Assembly: GCF_000190575.1 (NCBI RefSeq) | Contig: NC_015164.1 | Span: 1,612,001-1,676,000 of the forward strand | Direction: 5' to 3' | DNA length: 64,000 bases | DNA from: Phocaeicola salanitronis DSM 18170 | GTDB taxonomy: Bacteria; Bacteroidota; Bacteroidia; Bacteroidales; Bacteroidaceae | Part shown: in pieces, positions 10,334-19,023 of the stretch | Numbering within the stretch: the stretch's first letter is position 1 | How the letters are laid out: every line of letters starts with the position of its first letter | Notes under the pieces: generated by a model | Told to the model about the DNA's origin: nothing | The model's input: the letters and a program-made list of their open reading frames with translations, nothing else | Database searches by the model: none | Made by a program: the position numbers and the translations under genes

Positions 10334-11310
10334 AACGTATCATTGCTATCGTAGCAGGAGGAGACTCGTCGGAACACGATGTTTCCATGAAAAGTGCAGA
10401 AGGAATCTATTCTTTCATTGACAAGGAGATATATAAGGTATATGTCATCGAACTGAGTCACAAAGGCTGGAATGCCATTTTGGAAGACGGCTCGAAGAGC
10501 ACAGTCGACAAAAACGACTTCAGCTTTATGGAGAACGGGCAAAAGATAAAGCCCGACTTCGCCTACATCACCATCCACGGCACACCGGGCGAGAACGGCA
10601 TCCTGCAGGGCTATTTCGAACTGCTCGGCATCCCTTACTCTACGTGTGACGTATTGGTATCGGCACTGACCTTCAACAAGTTCATGACAAACCAATACCT
10701 GAAGAGTTTCGGGGTACGTATCGCAGAATCCATGCTGGTACACAAACGGAACGGCATCAGCGATGAAGAAGTAATCGAAAAAATCGGACTGCCCTGCTTT
10801 ATCAAGCCCAATGCCAGCGGTTCGAGCTTCGGCGTGACCAAGGTGAAGACCAAAGAACAAATCCAGCCTGCCCTGCAAGCGGCTTTCGCCGAATCGGATG
10901 ACGCCATGATAGAAGCCTATATGGACGGCATTGAACTGGCGAACGGATGCTACAAGACACGGAACAAGTCGGTGGTGTTGCCTATCACGGAAGTGGTCAG
11001 CAAGAACGAGTTTTTCGATTTCAATGCCAAATACAACGGACAGGTGACCGAAATCACCCCCGCACGTCTCAGTCCCGAACTGACCGGACGCGTACAAAAG
11101 CTCACCTCTGCCATTTACGATATCCTGGGATGCCGGGGCATTGTACGTGTAGACTATATCATCACCGAAGGCGAAAAAATCAACTTGCTTGAAATCAACG
11201 CTACGCCTGGCATGACCTCCACCAGCTTTATCCCCCAGCAAGCCCGTGCCGCCGGTATCGATATGAAAGAAATTATGACAGACATCATAGAAGACAACTT
11301 TTCGAAATGA
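10330..11310 (+). CDS. ddl: D-alanine--D-alanine ligase
   Basis: Makes D-Ala-D-Ala for peptidoglycan precursors with ATP. The 326-residue protein begins MKRIIAIVAGGDSSEHDVSMKS, the family's serine-containing N-terminal motif. The ATP-grasp core (FIKPNASGSSFGVTKV) follows, then the substrate/metal segment RVDYIITEGEKINLLEINATPGMTSTSFIPQQ. The start overlaps the rluD stop by 4 nt. A perfect 33-bp inverted repeat begins within its last two codons and is probably the transcript end. Confidence 0.95.
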   Translation: MKRIIAIVAGGDSSEHDVSMKSAEGIYSFIDKEIYKVYVIELSHKGWNAILEDGSKSTVDKNDFSFMENGQKIKPDFAYITIHGTPGENGILQGYFELLGIPYSTCDVLVSALTFNKFMTNQYLKSFGVRIAESMLVHKRNGISDEEVIEKIGLPCFIKPNASGSSFGVTKVKTKEQIQPALQAAFAESDDAMIEAYMDGIELANGCYKTRNKSVVLPITEVVSKNEFFDFNAKYNGQVTEITPARLSPELTGRVQKLTSAIYDILGCRGIVRVDYIITEGEKINLLEINATPGMTSTSFIPQQARAAGIDMKEIMTDIIEDNFSK

Positions 11311-11385
11311 AGAATGAAGAATTAAGAATGAAGAATTGCCTTGTCTGCATGGAATTCTTCATTCTTAATTCTTCATTCTTCATTT
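11305..11385. repeat. Perfect 33-bp inverted repeat overlapping the ddl stop codon
   Basis: Arms 11305-11337 and 11353-11385 are exact reverse complements separated by 15 nt. Each arm is built of the repeated unit GAAGAATTAAGAAT/GAAGAATGAAGAATT. A single-arm relative occurs at 22358-22390. It could act as a terminator or mRNA 3' stabiliser, or it may be a mobile palindrome. Confidence 0.85.
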
Positions 11386-11425
11386 AAAATGCTTATCTTT
11401 GGAACAAACTTTAAAACAAAGTATC

Positions 11426-12580
11426 ATGAACATTCCTGCTGAATTCGACGAGATACGTCCGTATACCCCCGAAGAACTTCCGCAAGTATTCGATGAGCTT
11501 GTGGCTGACCCTGATTTCCAGGCTGTTATCAACGTAATAATGCCCGGAGTTCCTCTTGAGGCGTTAAGCCATCAGCTACACCAATGCAAGACAAACCTGG
11601 AGGTACAAGCCACCATTTTCTACCCTTTACTCCATAAAATCATCAAAGAGCATAGTGACGGATTCACATTAAACGCTTCTTCTCTGCCCGATAAAGAAAA
11701 GAACTATACCTTTATCTCCAATCACCGCGACATTGTGCTCGACCCCGGATTCCTTTCTTTAGGCCTGCTCGATAACCAATTCCCCAATACAGTGGAAATC
11801 GCTATCGGCGACAACCTGCTTATTTATCCGTGGATAAAGAAACTGGTGCGGGTAAACAAGTCGTTCATCGTACAGCGCGCACTCAGCATGCGCCAAATGC
11901 TGCAAGCCTCGGCACGCATGTCACGCTATATCCATTTTGCCATTACGGAAAAGAAAGAAAATATCTGGATAGCCCAACGCGAAGGACGCGCCAAAGACTC
12001 GAACGACCGGACACAGGAAAGCGTACTGAAAATGCTGGCTTTAGCCGGAAAAGACGATGTCGTCGACTCGCTAAAGGAACTGAACATTGTTCCGACTTCC
12101 TTATCGTATGAATACGACCCCTGTGATTTCCTGAAAGCCAAAGAAATGCAGCAGAAACGTGACATCGAAGGATTCAAGAAAACGCAAAAAGACGACCTGG
12201 TCAATATGCAGACGGGCATTTTCGGATACAAAGGAAGGGTGTATTTCCAGACCGCCCCCTGCCTCAACGAAGAATTAGAAACTCTGCGCGGATTGCCGAA
12301 AAATGAGTTATTTGTAAAAGCAGCCCAACTTATCGACCTGCACATACACCGTAACTACCGCCTGTATCCGGGAAACTACATTGCTTGTGATTTGTTGGAA
12401 GGCAAACAAACTTTTGCAGACAAGTATGACGAAAAAGAAAAAGCAAAATTTGAAGCTTACCTCCAAAAGAAGCTTGACATGATAGACCTTCCCGACAAAG
12501 ATATCCCGTTCTTGCGGCAATGCATCTTAACAATGTATGCCAATCCGACCATTAATCATCTGAAAGCGTTACATGTATGA
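11426..12580 (+). CDS. Glycerol acyltransferase-family protein (PlsC-like)
   Basis: Probably transfers an acyl chain to a glycerol-phosphate or related lipid. The acyltransferase motif I appears as ISNHRDIVLDPG (NHxxxxD), followed by AIGDNLLIYPWIKKLVRVNKSFIVQR and IAQREGRAKD, which fits motif III (EGxR). The ATG at 11426 (MNIPAEFDEIRPY) is preferred; a TATCTTTG -7 box lies at 11393-11400, inside the upstream frame extension. The 384-residue length includes N- and C-terminal helical regions beyond the catalytic core. It overlaps the next lipoprotein gene by 4 nt (ATGA). Exact substrate unknown. Confidence 0.8.
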   Translation: MNIPAEFDEIRPYTPEELPQVFDELVADPDFQAVINVIMPGVPLEALSHQLHQCKTNLEVQATIFYPLLHKIIKEHSDGFTLNASSLPDKEKNYTFISNHRDIVLDPGFLSLGLLDNQFPNTVEIAIGDNLLIYPWIKKLVRVNKSFIVQRALSMRQMLQASARMSRYIHFAITEKKENIWIAQREGRAKDSNDRTQESVLKMLALAGKDDVVDSLKELNIVPTSLSYEYDPCDFLKAKEMQQKRDIEGFKKTQKDDLVNMQTGIFGYKGRVYFQTAPCLNEELETLRGLPKNELFVKAAQLIDLHIHRNYRLYPGNYIACDLLEGKQTFADKYDEKEKAKFEAYLQKKLDMIDLPDKDIPFLRQCILTMYANPTINHLKALHV

Positions 12581-13242
12581 CCAGACAGATACTTCCTATC
12601 ACATTTCTTCTTTGCCTGCTTCTTACAGGAAGCTGCAAAGAAGATACATACGTCTATCCCGATGTCATAACCGAATTCATTGACATCCAGACAGACGGGA
12701 GCGGAACCATTACACAGTTGGCCGCTGATAACGGGAGACATTACCGGGTACAGCCACGCGAAGGTTTGGACGGACTTCGTGCCGATACAATCTACCGTAC
12801 TGTTTCTATTTATCAATTCCTGACCGAAAAAGCCAGCCAAACAGAAGCGGAAGTTATGCTATATTCCAGCAGCATCGTCATCTCTCCCTATCCGGCTAAA
12901 GCATCCGAATGGAAAGACAGCATCTATACCGACCCTGTAGACATCCAAAGCATCTGGCGTTCGGGCGATTACTTGAACCTGATAGCAGAAGTAAAACGGA
13001 AAGATCAGTCACATGCTTTCCATTTCATCGAAGACAGTATCACTACCGATACCCAAGGCATACGTACATTATACTTACGCCTATACCACAACAGCAATCA
13101 TGATTACGAAGCGTTTACCGACCCGACTTATCTTTCCGTACCGCTCAGACTTTATCGGGATACTTTGCACACCGGCGACAAGATACGTTTTTACCTCAAC
13201 ACCTACAAAGAAGGCATAACTTACAGAGAATTTACATATTAA
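12577..13242 (+). CDS. NigD-like lipoprotein
   Basis: A 221-residue exported lipoprotein: signal peptide with lipobox LTGSC (Cys20) followed by KEDTYVYPDV. The YPDV...TEFIDIQTDGSG opening and mixed beta content match the NigD-like family of Bacteroidetes, in which an N-terminal OB-like part is followed by a C-terminal beta domain; this match is by recall. Translation is coupled to the acyltransferase gene (ATGA overlap), and the rhodanese lipoprotein follows after 12 bp, so the three probably form one unit. The name NigD comes from a bacteriocin-linked locus in this phylum, but nothing here shows a bacteriocin. Confidence 0.7.
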   Translation: MTRQILPITFLLCLLLTGSCKEDTYVYPDVITEFIDIQTDGSGTITQLAADNGRHYRVQPREGLDGLRADTIYRTVSIYQFLTEKASQTEAEVMLYSSSIVISPYPAKASEWKDSIYTDPVDIQSIWRSGDYLNLIAEVKRKDQSHAFHFIEDSITTDTQGIRTLYLRLYHNSNHDYEAFTDPTYLSVPLRLYRDTLHTGDKIRFYLNTYKEGITYREFTY

Positions 13243-13254
13243 CCTTTTCAGTTT

Positions 13255-13653
13255 ATGATAAAAAGCATTTATTTCTTTTTCTTCGTATTTGCATGCCTGT
13301 TTGGGCTGATGGCATGCAGCGCCAGACCGCAAGACAAATTCAAGAACCTCACGTCCGATGAGTTCGACCGCTTGATTCAAGATGAAAACGTGCAACGGGT
13401 AGATGTGCGTACGGTAGCAGAATATAGTGAAGGGCACATTCCGGGCAGCTTGAACATCAATGCACTGGAAGACCATTTTGCCGCTGCTGCCGAAGAAATG
13501 CTCGACAAAGACCGTCCTGTGGCTGTATACTGCAAAAGCGGACGCAGAAGCCGGAACGCCGCCCGCATCCTTACCAACTTAGGATATAAAGTCTACAACC
13601 TCGACAAAGGATTTGACAATTGGAAAGAATACGGCAAGGAAGTGGAAAAATAG
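13255..13653 (+). CDS. Exported rhodanese-like lipoprotein
   Basis: A single rhodanese domain of 132 residues behind a lipoprotein signal (lipobox LMAC, Cys21). The active-site loop YCKSGRRS places the catalytic cysteine at residue 93; the start of the fold is visible as RVDVRTVAEYSEGHIPGSLNI. Such periplasmic rhodaneses may carry sulfur or act in thiol redox; the donor is unknown. It ends directly against MITE copy 2, whose TAA duplication begins at the base after the stop. Confidence 0.88.
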   Translation: MIKSIYFFFFVFACLFGLMACSARPQDKFKNLTSDEFDRLIQDENVQRVDVRTVAEYSEGHIPGSLNINALEDHFAAAAEEMLDKDRPVAVYCKSGRRSRNAARILTNLGYKVYNLDKGFDNWKEYGKEVEK

Positions 13654-13851
13654 TAAGAAGCTGTTTTGAATTTCTCCAAAAAGTTTTTCTTGGCTTGATG
13701 TATCCGTTTTCGTGTGTGCTTTGGGCGATTTTTTGGTCCTTTCCGCTCCTGTTCTTCGTCAGATAGCCCGCTATCTTCCTCATCACACAAGCGAAAATGC
13801 CTCAAAAACTCATCCCAAATCATCGCACGATAAATTCAAAACAGCTTCTAA
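13654..13851 (-). repeat. MITE family M1, copy 2 (192 bp plus TAA duplications)
   Basis: The element spans 13657-13848 with terminal inverted repeats GAAGCTGTTTTGAATTT and TAA on both outer sides. The minus strand holds an open frame beginning MIWDEFLRHFRLCDEEDSG, shared with copies 3-5. Confidence 0.9.
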
Positions 13852-13853
13852 AT

Positions 13854-14084
13854 AATGCCAATCAGGAGTTAAAAGGGAGTTATAGGTAGTTATCGCCCGC
13901 AGGGGCGGACTGGGAGTTAGATGCCAATACCTTTTTGCGCCGCTTCTGTAGAGACGATGTGCACATCGTCTCTACTACGTGGCATATACAAAATGCACAA
14001 AATAAATACCGCGTGAAGTATAACTCCTGAACGAAGTGATAACTCCCGTGAAACATAACTACGTTTAACTCCTGATTCGCATTA
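13854..14084 (+). repeat. Interspersed repeat family R4, copy a
   Basis: Ends are near-perfect 20-bp inverted repeats: AATGCCAATCAGGAGTTAAA on the left, matched by TTTAACTCCTGATTCGCATT on the right with one mismatch. The interior has several AACTCC/GGAGTT units and a small hairpin GTAGAGACGATGTGCACATC. A second copy lies in reverse orientation at 32169-32376. No gene is seen in it. Confidence 0.75.
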
Positions 14085-14103
14085 TTCATTAGCAACTATT
14101 AAC

Positions 14104-15066
14104 TTACAACGCTTGCAACATACGCTTCAACACGACCGTTGCCGAAATTTCACGGTTCGCAGCTTCAGGGATTACCAACGAAGTAGGAGCTTCTATCACA
14201 TCATCGGTCACAATCATGTTACGGCGTACCGGAAGACAGTGCATGAAGAACGCGTCATTCGTCACTTTCATGTGCGCTGTATCTACCGTCCAACTCATAT
14301 CCTTACTTAATACCTTACCATAATCAGCAGGATTGGTCACACCCGGACATGCCCAGTTCTTCGCATAAATGAAATCCGCTCCTTCGAAAGCCTTCATCTG
14401 GTCGTATTCTACTTTGGCGCCACGTACAAACTTCGGGTCGAGTTCGTAGCCGTGAGGATGCGTAATCACAAAATCCACATCGGCTTCGTTCATGAAATCG
14501 GCAAACGAATTGGGCACAGCCTGAGGCAAGGCACGCGGATGGGGTGCCCATGTCAATACCACCTTCGGACGCTCTGTACGCTTATATTCTTCAATGGTTA
14601 TCAAATCTGCAAAAGCCTGAAGCGGATGTCCCGTAGCAGCTTCCATGGAGAATACCGGCTTGCCCGAATATTGGATAAACTGATTCAGAATCTTTTCGGT
14701 ATAATCATCCTCGCGGCTCTCGAAACGGGCAAACGAGCGTACACCGATAATATCACAATAGGATGCCATCACCGGAATAGCTTCCAACAGATGCTCGCTC
14801 TTATCTCCGTCCATCACCACGCCACGCTCGGTCTCCAGCTTCCACGCTCCCTGGTTCACATCGAGCACAATTACGTCCATGCCCAGGTTACGTGCGGCTT
14901 TCTGGGTACTAAGCCGTGTGCGCAAGCTATTATTAAAGAATATCAGCAAGCAAGTGCGGTGTTTGCCCAATGCCTCATATTTATACCGGTCTTTCTTGAT
15001 TTCAAAAGCTTCGGAAAGGGCGGTCTTCAGGTCGCCCAGGTCAAATACATTCGTGTAAGTTCTCAT
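14104..15066 (-). CDS. argF': N-succinylornithine carbamoyltransferase (ArgF')
   Basis: A carbamoyltransferase of the Bacteroides-type arginine pathway, which uses N-succinylornithine where most bacteria use ornithine. The carbamoyl-phosphate motif is SLRTR in place of the STRTR of ordinary OTCases, and HCLPVRRNM and FSMEAATGHPLQ are conserved. By recall it aligns throughout with the B. fragilis enzyme; on that alignment the ATG at 15066 (MRTYTNVFDLGDL) is the start, although another ATG lies 8 codons upstream. Residue 90, a proline in the B. fragilis enzyme that helps select succinyl over acetyl substrates, is serine here. It follows proA by 27 bp on the same strand. Enzyme class is sure; acyl preference is inferred. 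Confidence 0.9.
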   Translation of the reverse strand: MRTYTNVFDLGDLKTALSEAFEIKKDRYKYEALGKHRTCLLIFFNNSLRTRLSTQKAARNLGMDVIVLDVNQGAWKLETERGVVMDGDKSEHLLEAIPVMASYCDIIGVRSFARFESREDDYTEKILNQFIQYSGKPVFSMEAATGHPLQAFADLITIEEYKRTERPKVVLTWAPHPRALPQAVPNSFADFMNEADVDFVITHPHGYELDPKFVRGAKVEYDQMKAFEGADFIYAKNWACPGVTNPADYGKVLSKDMSWTVDTAHMKVTNDAFFMHCLPVRRNMIVTDDVIEAPTSLVIPEAANREISATVVLKRMLQAL

Positions 15067-15093
15067 ACAGTTATAACTATTAATTGTCATTTA

Positions 15094-16344
15094 TTAATTA
15101 TCTCGAATCTGTCCATCTCCTTCTATCAACCACTTGTAAGTGGTAATCTCGCGCAAGCCCATCGGCCCGCGGGCATGGAGCTTCTGCGTACTGATGCCAA
15201 TCTCAGCCCCTAACCCGAACTGGGCGCCATCGGTGAACGATGTGGGTGCATTGACGTACACACATGCCGCATCTACCATGCGCTGGAAATAAGCAGCGGT
15301 ATCTTTATCCTCCGTCACAATGCATTCGCTATGCTTCGAACTATAGGCATCGATGTGGGCAAGTGCTTCCTCTATACCCGACACGGTACGGACAGCCATT
15401 TTATAATCCATATATTCCGTGCCATAGCTTTCCGGCGAGGCAGGACAAAGCAATGCGGCGGGATAATGCCCTTCGAGTGCCTGACAGGCAGGTCCGTCCG
15501 CATACAAAATCACCTGCGATGCCTGCAGGGGCGCACATAATTCAGGCAAGTCCGCCAGACGTTCCCGGTGCACCAGCAAGCAATCCAAGGCATTGCATAC
15601 GCTTACCCGGCGTGTCTTGGCATTATTCACGATAGCAGCACCTTTTTTCAAGTCACCCGATACATCAAAATACGTATGACACACACCTGCCCCTGTCTCG
15701 ATAACCGGCACGGTGGCTTCACGGCGCACATAGTCTATCAAGCCTTTGCTCCCGCGAGGAATAATCAAGTCGACCAGCCCTTCGGCATGAAGCAGTTCCG
15801 CCGTAGCCTCCCGCTCCGCCGGAAGGAGTTCCACGAGATGTGCATCCAAGTTAAACCGTTGCAACACTTCGTGAATCAAAGATACGATGGCACGGTTCGA
15901 GCAATCCGCGTCATGCCCACCTTTCAATACGCAAGCGCTTCCGCTCTTGAAGCACAATGAGAACACATCAAAGCTCACATTGGGACGCGCTTCATAGATA
16001 ATGCCGATGACCCCGAAAGGCACACTCACCTTTTTCAGGCGCAATCCGTTAGGACGCACCGTTTCTTCCAATATCCTGCCCAATGGAGAAGGCAGCGAAG
16101 CCACATTCATCATATCCGAAGCGATGCCTCTCAAACGTTCGGGAGTCAACTTCAAACGGTCATATTTCGGGTCGGAAGGATTCATGCGCCGCAAGTCTTC
16201 CGCATTGGCTTCCAGCAAGACATCGGTACGCTCCAAAATCGTTTCCGAAACCGCGCGAAGCACTTCATTGATGCGCTCCTCTTCCAATAGAGGCAACGAG
16301 CGCGACGCCTGTCTTACTTGTAACAAAATGTCGGTAATGCTCAT
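15094..16344 (-). CDS. proA: Gamma-glutamyl phosphate reductase
   Basis: Reduces gamma-glutamyl phosphate with NADPH in proline synthesis. The 416-residue aldehyde dehydrogenase-fold protein shows [43 protein letters not shown] and the catalytic-cysteine region [20 protein letters not shown]. The ATG at 16344 (MSITDILLQ) is chosen because the -7 box at 16366-16373 lies inside the longer open frame. argF' follows directly, pairing proline and arginine synthesis in one transcript; proB is not in the window. Confidence 0.95.
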   Translation of the reverse strand: MSITDILLQVRQASRSLPLLEEERINEVLRAVSETILERTDVLLEANAEDLRRMNPSDPKYDRLKLTPERLRGIASDMMNVASLPSPLGRILEETVRPNGLRLKKVSVPFGVIGIIYEARPNVSFDVFSLCFKSGSACVLKGGHDADCSNRAIVSLIHEVLQRFNLDAHLVELLPAEREATAELLHAEGLVDLIIPRGSKGLIDYVRREATVPVIETGAGVCHTYFDVSGDLKKGAAIVNNAKTRRVSVCNALDCLLVHRERLADLPELCAPLQASQVILYADGPACQALEGHYPAALLCPASPESYGTEYMDYKMAVRTVSGIEEALAHIDAYSSKHSECIVTEDKDTAAYFQRMVDAACVYVNAPTSFTDGAQFGLGAEIGISTQKLHARGPMGLREITTYKWLIEGDGQIRDN

Positions 16345-16365
16345 AACAATCAATTTAAATCCCTG

Positions 16366-16373
16366 CAAAAATA
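16366..16373 (-). promoter_or_regulatory. -7 box of the proA-argF' transcript
   Basis: Minus-strand TATTTTTG, 21 bp before the proA ATG at 16344. No TTTG is seen at the -33 position. Confidence 0.5.
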
Positions 16374-16412
16374 AGATTCTTTCCCACATTCCGATACTTT
16401 TTGCCCATTTAT

Positions 16413-16444
16413 TTTCGTTATTCTAAAAACTTTTCCTATCTTTG
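16413..16444 (+). promoter_or_regulatory. Promoter of the DUF2007-transglycosylase genes
   Basis: TTTC, 20-bp spacer, TATCTTTG (16437-16444), 28 bp before the DUF2007 ATG. Confidence 0.68.
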
Positions 16445-16472
16445 GTTATAGATAACCTAAAAATATACAGAT

Positions 16473-16703
16473 ATGGAAGCAAAATCGTATGGTTCACTGA
16501 TTGAGGTTTACCGGGGAAGCCTTTGGGAAGCCGAATTGGTAAAAGGATTATTGGAATCGGCAGGTGTATCTGCTATGCTGAAAGACGAAAGCTTAGGGGT
16601 GATTACCTCTCCCTATAACGAAGTAGGCGGACAAATTCTGGTAATGGTAAACAAAGAAGAAGAAGTATATGCCCGTAAGGTAGTAGAACGAAGACAAGCA
16701 TGA
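16473..16703 (+). CDS. Small DUF2007-type protein
   Basis: 76 residues with the family pattern LIEVYRGSLWEAELVKGLLESAGVSAMLKDE...GGQILVMVNKEEEVYARKVVE: a compact alpha/beta fold resembling the PII-like signal proteins. Its biochemical role is not known. No signal peptide or membrane segment is visible. The stop overlaps the start of the next gene by 4 nt, so the two are coupled. Confidence 0.8.
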   Translation: MEAKSYGSLIEVYRGSLWEAELVKGLLESAGVSAMLKDESLGVITSPYNEVGGQILVMVNKEEEVYARKVVERRQA

Positions 16704-17167
16704 AAACAATAGTCCTAAGCATGATACTTATGGCACTCTCTGCAACAACGCTTTATGCACAAACGTTGCAGCCCTTTACATGGCAAGCCTACGGGGTAAG
16801 TTTCAAGGCTCCCGCAGGCTATACCATAGAAGACGATTCGGAAGAAGGCCTTATTCTCAGCACTCCTACCTATTATATTACGGTGCAATTACTGGAAGGC
16901 GAAAGCTTTCAACGCTCCGAACTAACCCAGGAGCTGAAAAACATAGCCGCCGATGACGAAGTGACCCGGCAAAGCAAGGTCACCGATTTCGAACTTCCGC
17001 AATTCTACGGCGTACAACTGACCGGGGATTGCGAAAGCGACAAATGCTTGTATTGCTACCTGCTGACCAAAGACAATACGAGCGGCTTTTACGTGTCCAT
17101 CCTTTATTCCGACTCCGCAGACACCCTTCCGGAAACCATACTGAAAAGCTTTACCCTCGAAGAATAA
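16700..17167 (+). CDS. Exported hypothetical protein
   Basis: 155 residues with a cleavable-type signal peptide (about 1-20, ending TLYAQ). I do not recognise a named family. The mature part is mainly beta (FTWQAYGVSFKAPAGYTIEDD...GLILSTPTYYITVQLLEGE), with two cysteines at CESDKCLYC that could pair. It is coupled to the DUF2007 gene and lies 13 bp before the lytic transglycosylase gene, so a periplasmic envelope role is possible but unproved. Confidence 0.8.
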   Translation: MKTIVLSMILMALSATTLYAQTLQPFTWQAYGVSFKAPAGYTIEDDSEEGLILSTPTYYITVQLLEGESFQRSELTQELKNIAADDEVTRQSKVTDFELPQFYGVQLTGDCESDKCLYCYLLTKDNTSGFYVSILYSDSADTLPETILKSFTLEE

Positions 17168-17180
17168 ACCGACATCAGAC

Positions 17181-18155
17181 ATGAAAGCATCGTTCACCTC
17201 CTTTATCCGTACGGGACTTCCCGTAGCAGCCTTCCTTCTCTCGCTGGCTGCATTCACTTTCTCCCTATCCGCCCAAACCACCGAAGAGGTTTCGGCACCT
17301 GCCCCATCCTATAGTTGCGTGGAAGTGCCGAAAAGCATCACCTTTTGCGGCGATACCATCGACCTGACCCGCTTCGACCGCCGGGAAAGGATGGACCGCG
17401 AGCTGCTTGCCTTCACTTACATGCATAGCACAACCATCCAGATGATTAAGCGAGCCAACCGTTATTTCCCTATCGTAGAGCCTATCTTGAGCGAAAATGG
17501 CGTGCCCGACGATTTCAAATACCTGATGTCGATAGAGAGCAACAACAATCCCTTGGCGCGTTCCGTTGCGGGAGCCGCCGGCTTATGGCAATTCATGCCG
17601 GTGACAGGACGGGAATTCGGACTGGAGGTAGGCAACTCGGTGGACGAACGTTATCATGTAGAGAAAGCCACCCGCGCCGCTTGCAAATACCTGAAGCAAG
17701 CATACGCACGTTTCGGGAATTGGGTAAGCGTTGCCGCATCTTATAATGCGGGGCAAGGACGCATTTCGAGAGAACTGGACCGCCAATACGAAGAAGACGC
17801 CCTCGACCTGCAACTGGTAGAAGAGACTTCCCGCTATGTGTACCGCATCCTTGCGGTGAAAATGCTATTTGCCGACCCGACGAAATTCGGCTTCCGCTTG
17901 CGTGCGTCCGACCTCTATCCGCCTATCCCCTACCGGGAAATCAAGGTAGAAAAGACCATCGAAGACCTGCCCCGGTTTGCCAAAAGCCAAGGAACCACCT
18001 ATGCTTTATTGCGCAACATGAACCCCTGGCTGCGTTCCCGCTCCTTACATGTGCATGGCTCGAAAGTCTATTATCTCCGCATCCCCGACAAGGAAGGCAT
18101 GCGCTACAATCCCCGGGTGCTTTTCTCTCACGATCCGAAGTGGGTAGTGCCTTAA
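17181..18155 (+). CDS. Periplasmic lytic transglycosylase (SLT/MltD type)
   Basis: Cleaves the glycan strand of peptidoglycan to 1,6-anhydro ends. A signal peptide occupies about residues 1-32 (ending SLSAQ). The SLT domain follows with LMSIESNNNP (catalytic Glu119), VAGAAGLWQFMPVTGREFGL and SVAASYNAGQGRI, the three classic motifs. The C-terminal 90 residues resemble a degenerate LysM-like cell-wall-binding tail (YREIKVEKTIEDLPRFAKSQGTTYALLRNMNP). 324 residues overall. Last gene of the small unit beginning at 16473. Confidence 0.92.
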   Translation: MKASFTSFIRTGLPVAAFLLSLAAFTFSLSAQTTEEVSAPAPSYSCVEVPKSITFCGDTIDLTRFDRRERMDRELLAFTYMHSTTIQMIKRANRYFPIVEPILSENGVPDDFKYLMSIESNNNPLARSVAGAAGLWQFMPVTGREFGLEVGNSVDERYHVEKATRAACKYLKQAYARFGNWVSVAASYNAGQGRISRELDRQYEEDALDLQLVEETSRYVYRILAVKMLFADPTKFGFRLRASDLYPPIPYREIKVEKTIEDLPRFAKSQGTTYALLRNMNPWLRSRSLHVHGSKVYYLRIPDKEGMRYNPRVLFSHDPKWVVP

Positions 18156-18178
18156 GGCATACGCTTTCATGCCCCATC

Positions 18179-18234
18179 GCATATAGCTGCATTGCCCCTC
18201 CCATATAGATTCAGGGGACAACGCAACTATATGC
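18179..18234. repeat. Inverted repeat with CATATAG-TGC ends
   Basis: GCATATAGCTGC on the left pairs with GCAACTATATGC on the right, and CCCCT with AGGGG inside, forming an imperfect hairpin after the transglycosylase gene. The same CATATAGnTGC word recurs at 31704, 52643, 52665 and 59069. It may double as a transcription end. Confidence 0.6.
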
Positions 18235-18293
18235 AAAAAACACGGACTTAAAACTCACGGACTTAAAAACTCAAGAACTTAAAAAATTATTTG

Positions 18294-18301
18294 TATATTT
18301 G
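18294..18301 (+). promoter_or_regulatory. -7 box before tsaB
   Basis: TATATTTG, 28 bp upstream of the tsaB ATG at 18330; no clear -33 box. Confidence 0.55.
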
Positions 18302-18329
18302 CGCTCTCATATTTATAACAACAAGATTT

Positions 18330-19019
18330 ATGTCATGCATTTTACATATTGAAACCTCTACGGAGGTCTGTTCAGTAGCCGTCAGCCAAGACGGGGCTTG
18401 CATCTATTCAAAAGAAGATTTCGAAGGGCCTTCACATGCCGTAGTGCTGGGCGTATATGTAGACGAAGCGCTTTCGTTCATCGATAGCCATGCCATTCCG
18501 CTCGATGCCGTTGCGGTAAGCTGCGGACCGGGTTCGTACACCGGATTGCGTATCGGCGTATCCATGGCAAAAGGCATCAGCTATGCACTTCAGATTCCGC
18601 TATTGGGAATCCCCACGCTGGAAGTAATGAGCGTACCGGTGTTGCTGCACAAAGAACTGCCCGATGACGCACTGCTCTGCCCCATGATTGACGCACGCCG
18701 GATGGAAGTATATGCCGCCGTTTACGACCGTGCGCTGAAAGTGCAACGCCCCATCAGCGCAGATATCATCGATGAAAACTCGTATGCAGCGTTCTTAGCG
18801 GAACATCCCGTCTATTTCTTCGGGAACGGGGCGGACAAATGCCGGGAGAAACTTACACATCCCAACGCACATTTCATCGACGGCATCCACCCTCTTGCCA
18901 AGTGGATGTTCCCGCTTGCGGAAAAAGCCATGGCAAGAGAAGAATTTAAGGACGTAGCTTACTTCGAACCGTTTTACCTGAAAGAATTTGTGGCTTCAAA
19001 GCCGAAGAAACTATTATAA
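18330..19019 (+). CDS. tsaB: tRNA threonylcarbamoyladenosine biosynthesis protein TsaB
   Basis: Partner of TsaD and TsaE in making t6A37 on ANN-decoding tRNAs; TsaB is the inactive ASKHA-fold scaffold subunit. Visible motifs are ILHIETSTEVCSVAVSQDG at the N-terminus and VSCGPGSYTGLRIGVSMAKGISYAL, the diagnostic loop. The ATG at 18330 is used because the promoter -7 box falls inside the longer open frame. 229 residues, normal length. The DUF4290 gene begins 4 bp after its stop, so they are likely co-transcribed; the catalytic partner genes are not in the window. Confidence 0.93.
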   Translation: MSCILHIETSTEVCSVAVSQDGACIYSKEDFEGPSHAVVLGVYVDEALSFIDSHAIPLDAVAVSCGPGSYTGLRIGVSMAKGISYALQIPLLGIPTLEVMSVPVLLHKELPDDALLCPMIDARRMEVYAAVYDRALKVQRPISADIIDENSYAAFLAEHPVYFFGNGADKCREKLTHPNAHFIDGIHPLAKWMFPLAEKAMAREEFKDVAYFEPFYLKEFVASKPKKLL

Positions 19020-19023
19020 CTAT

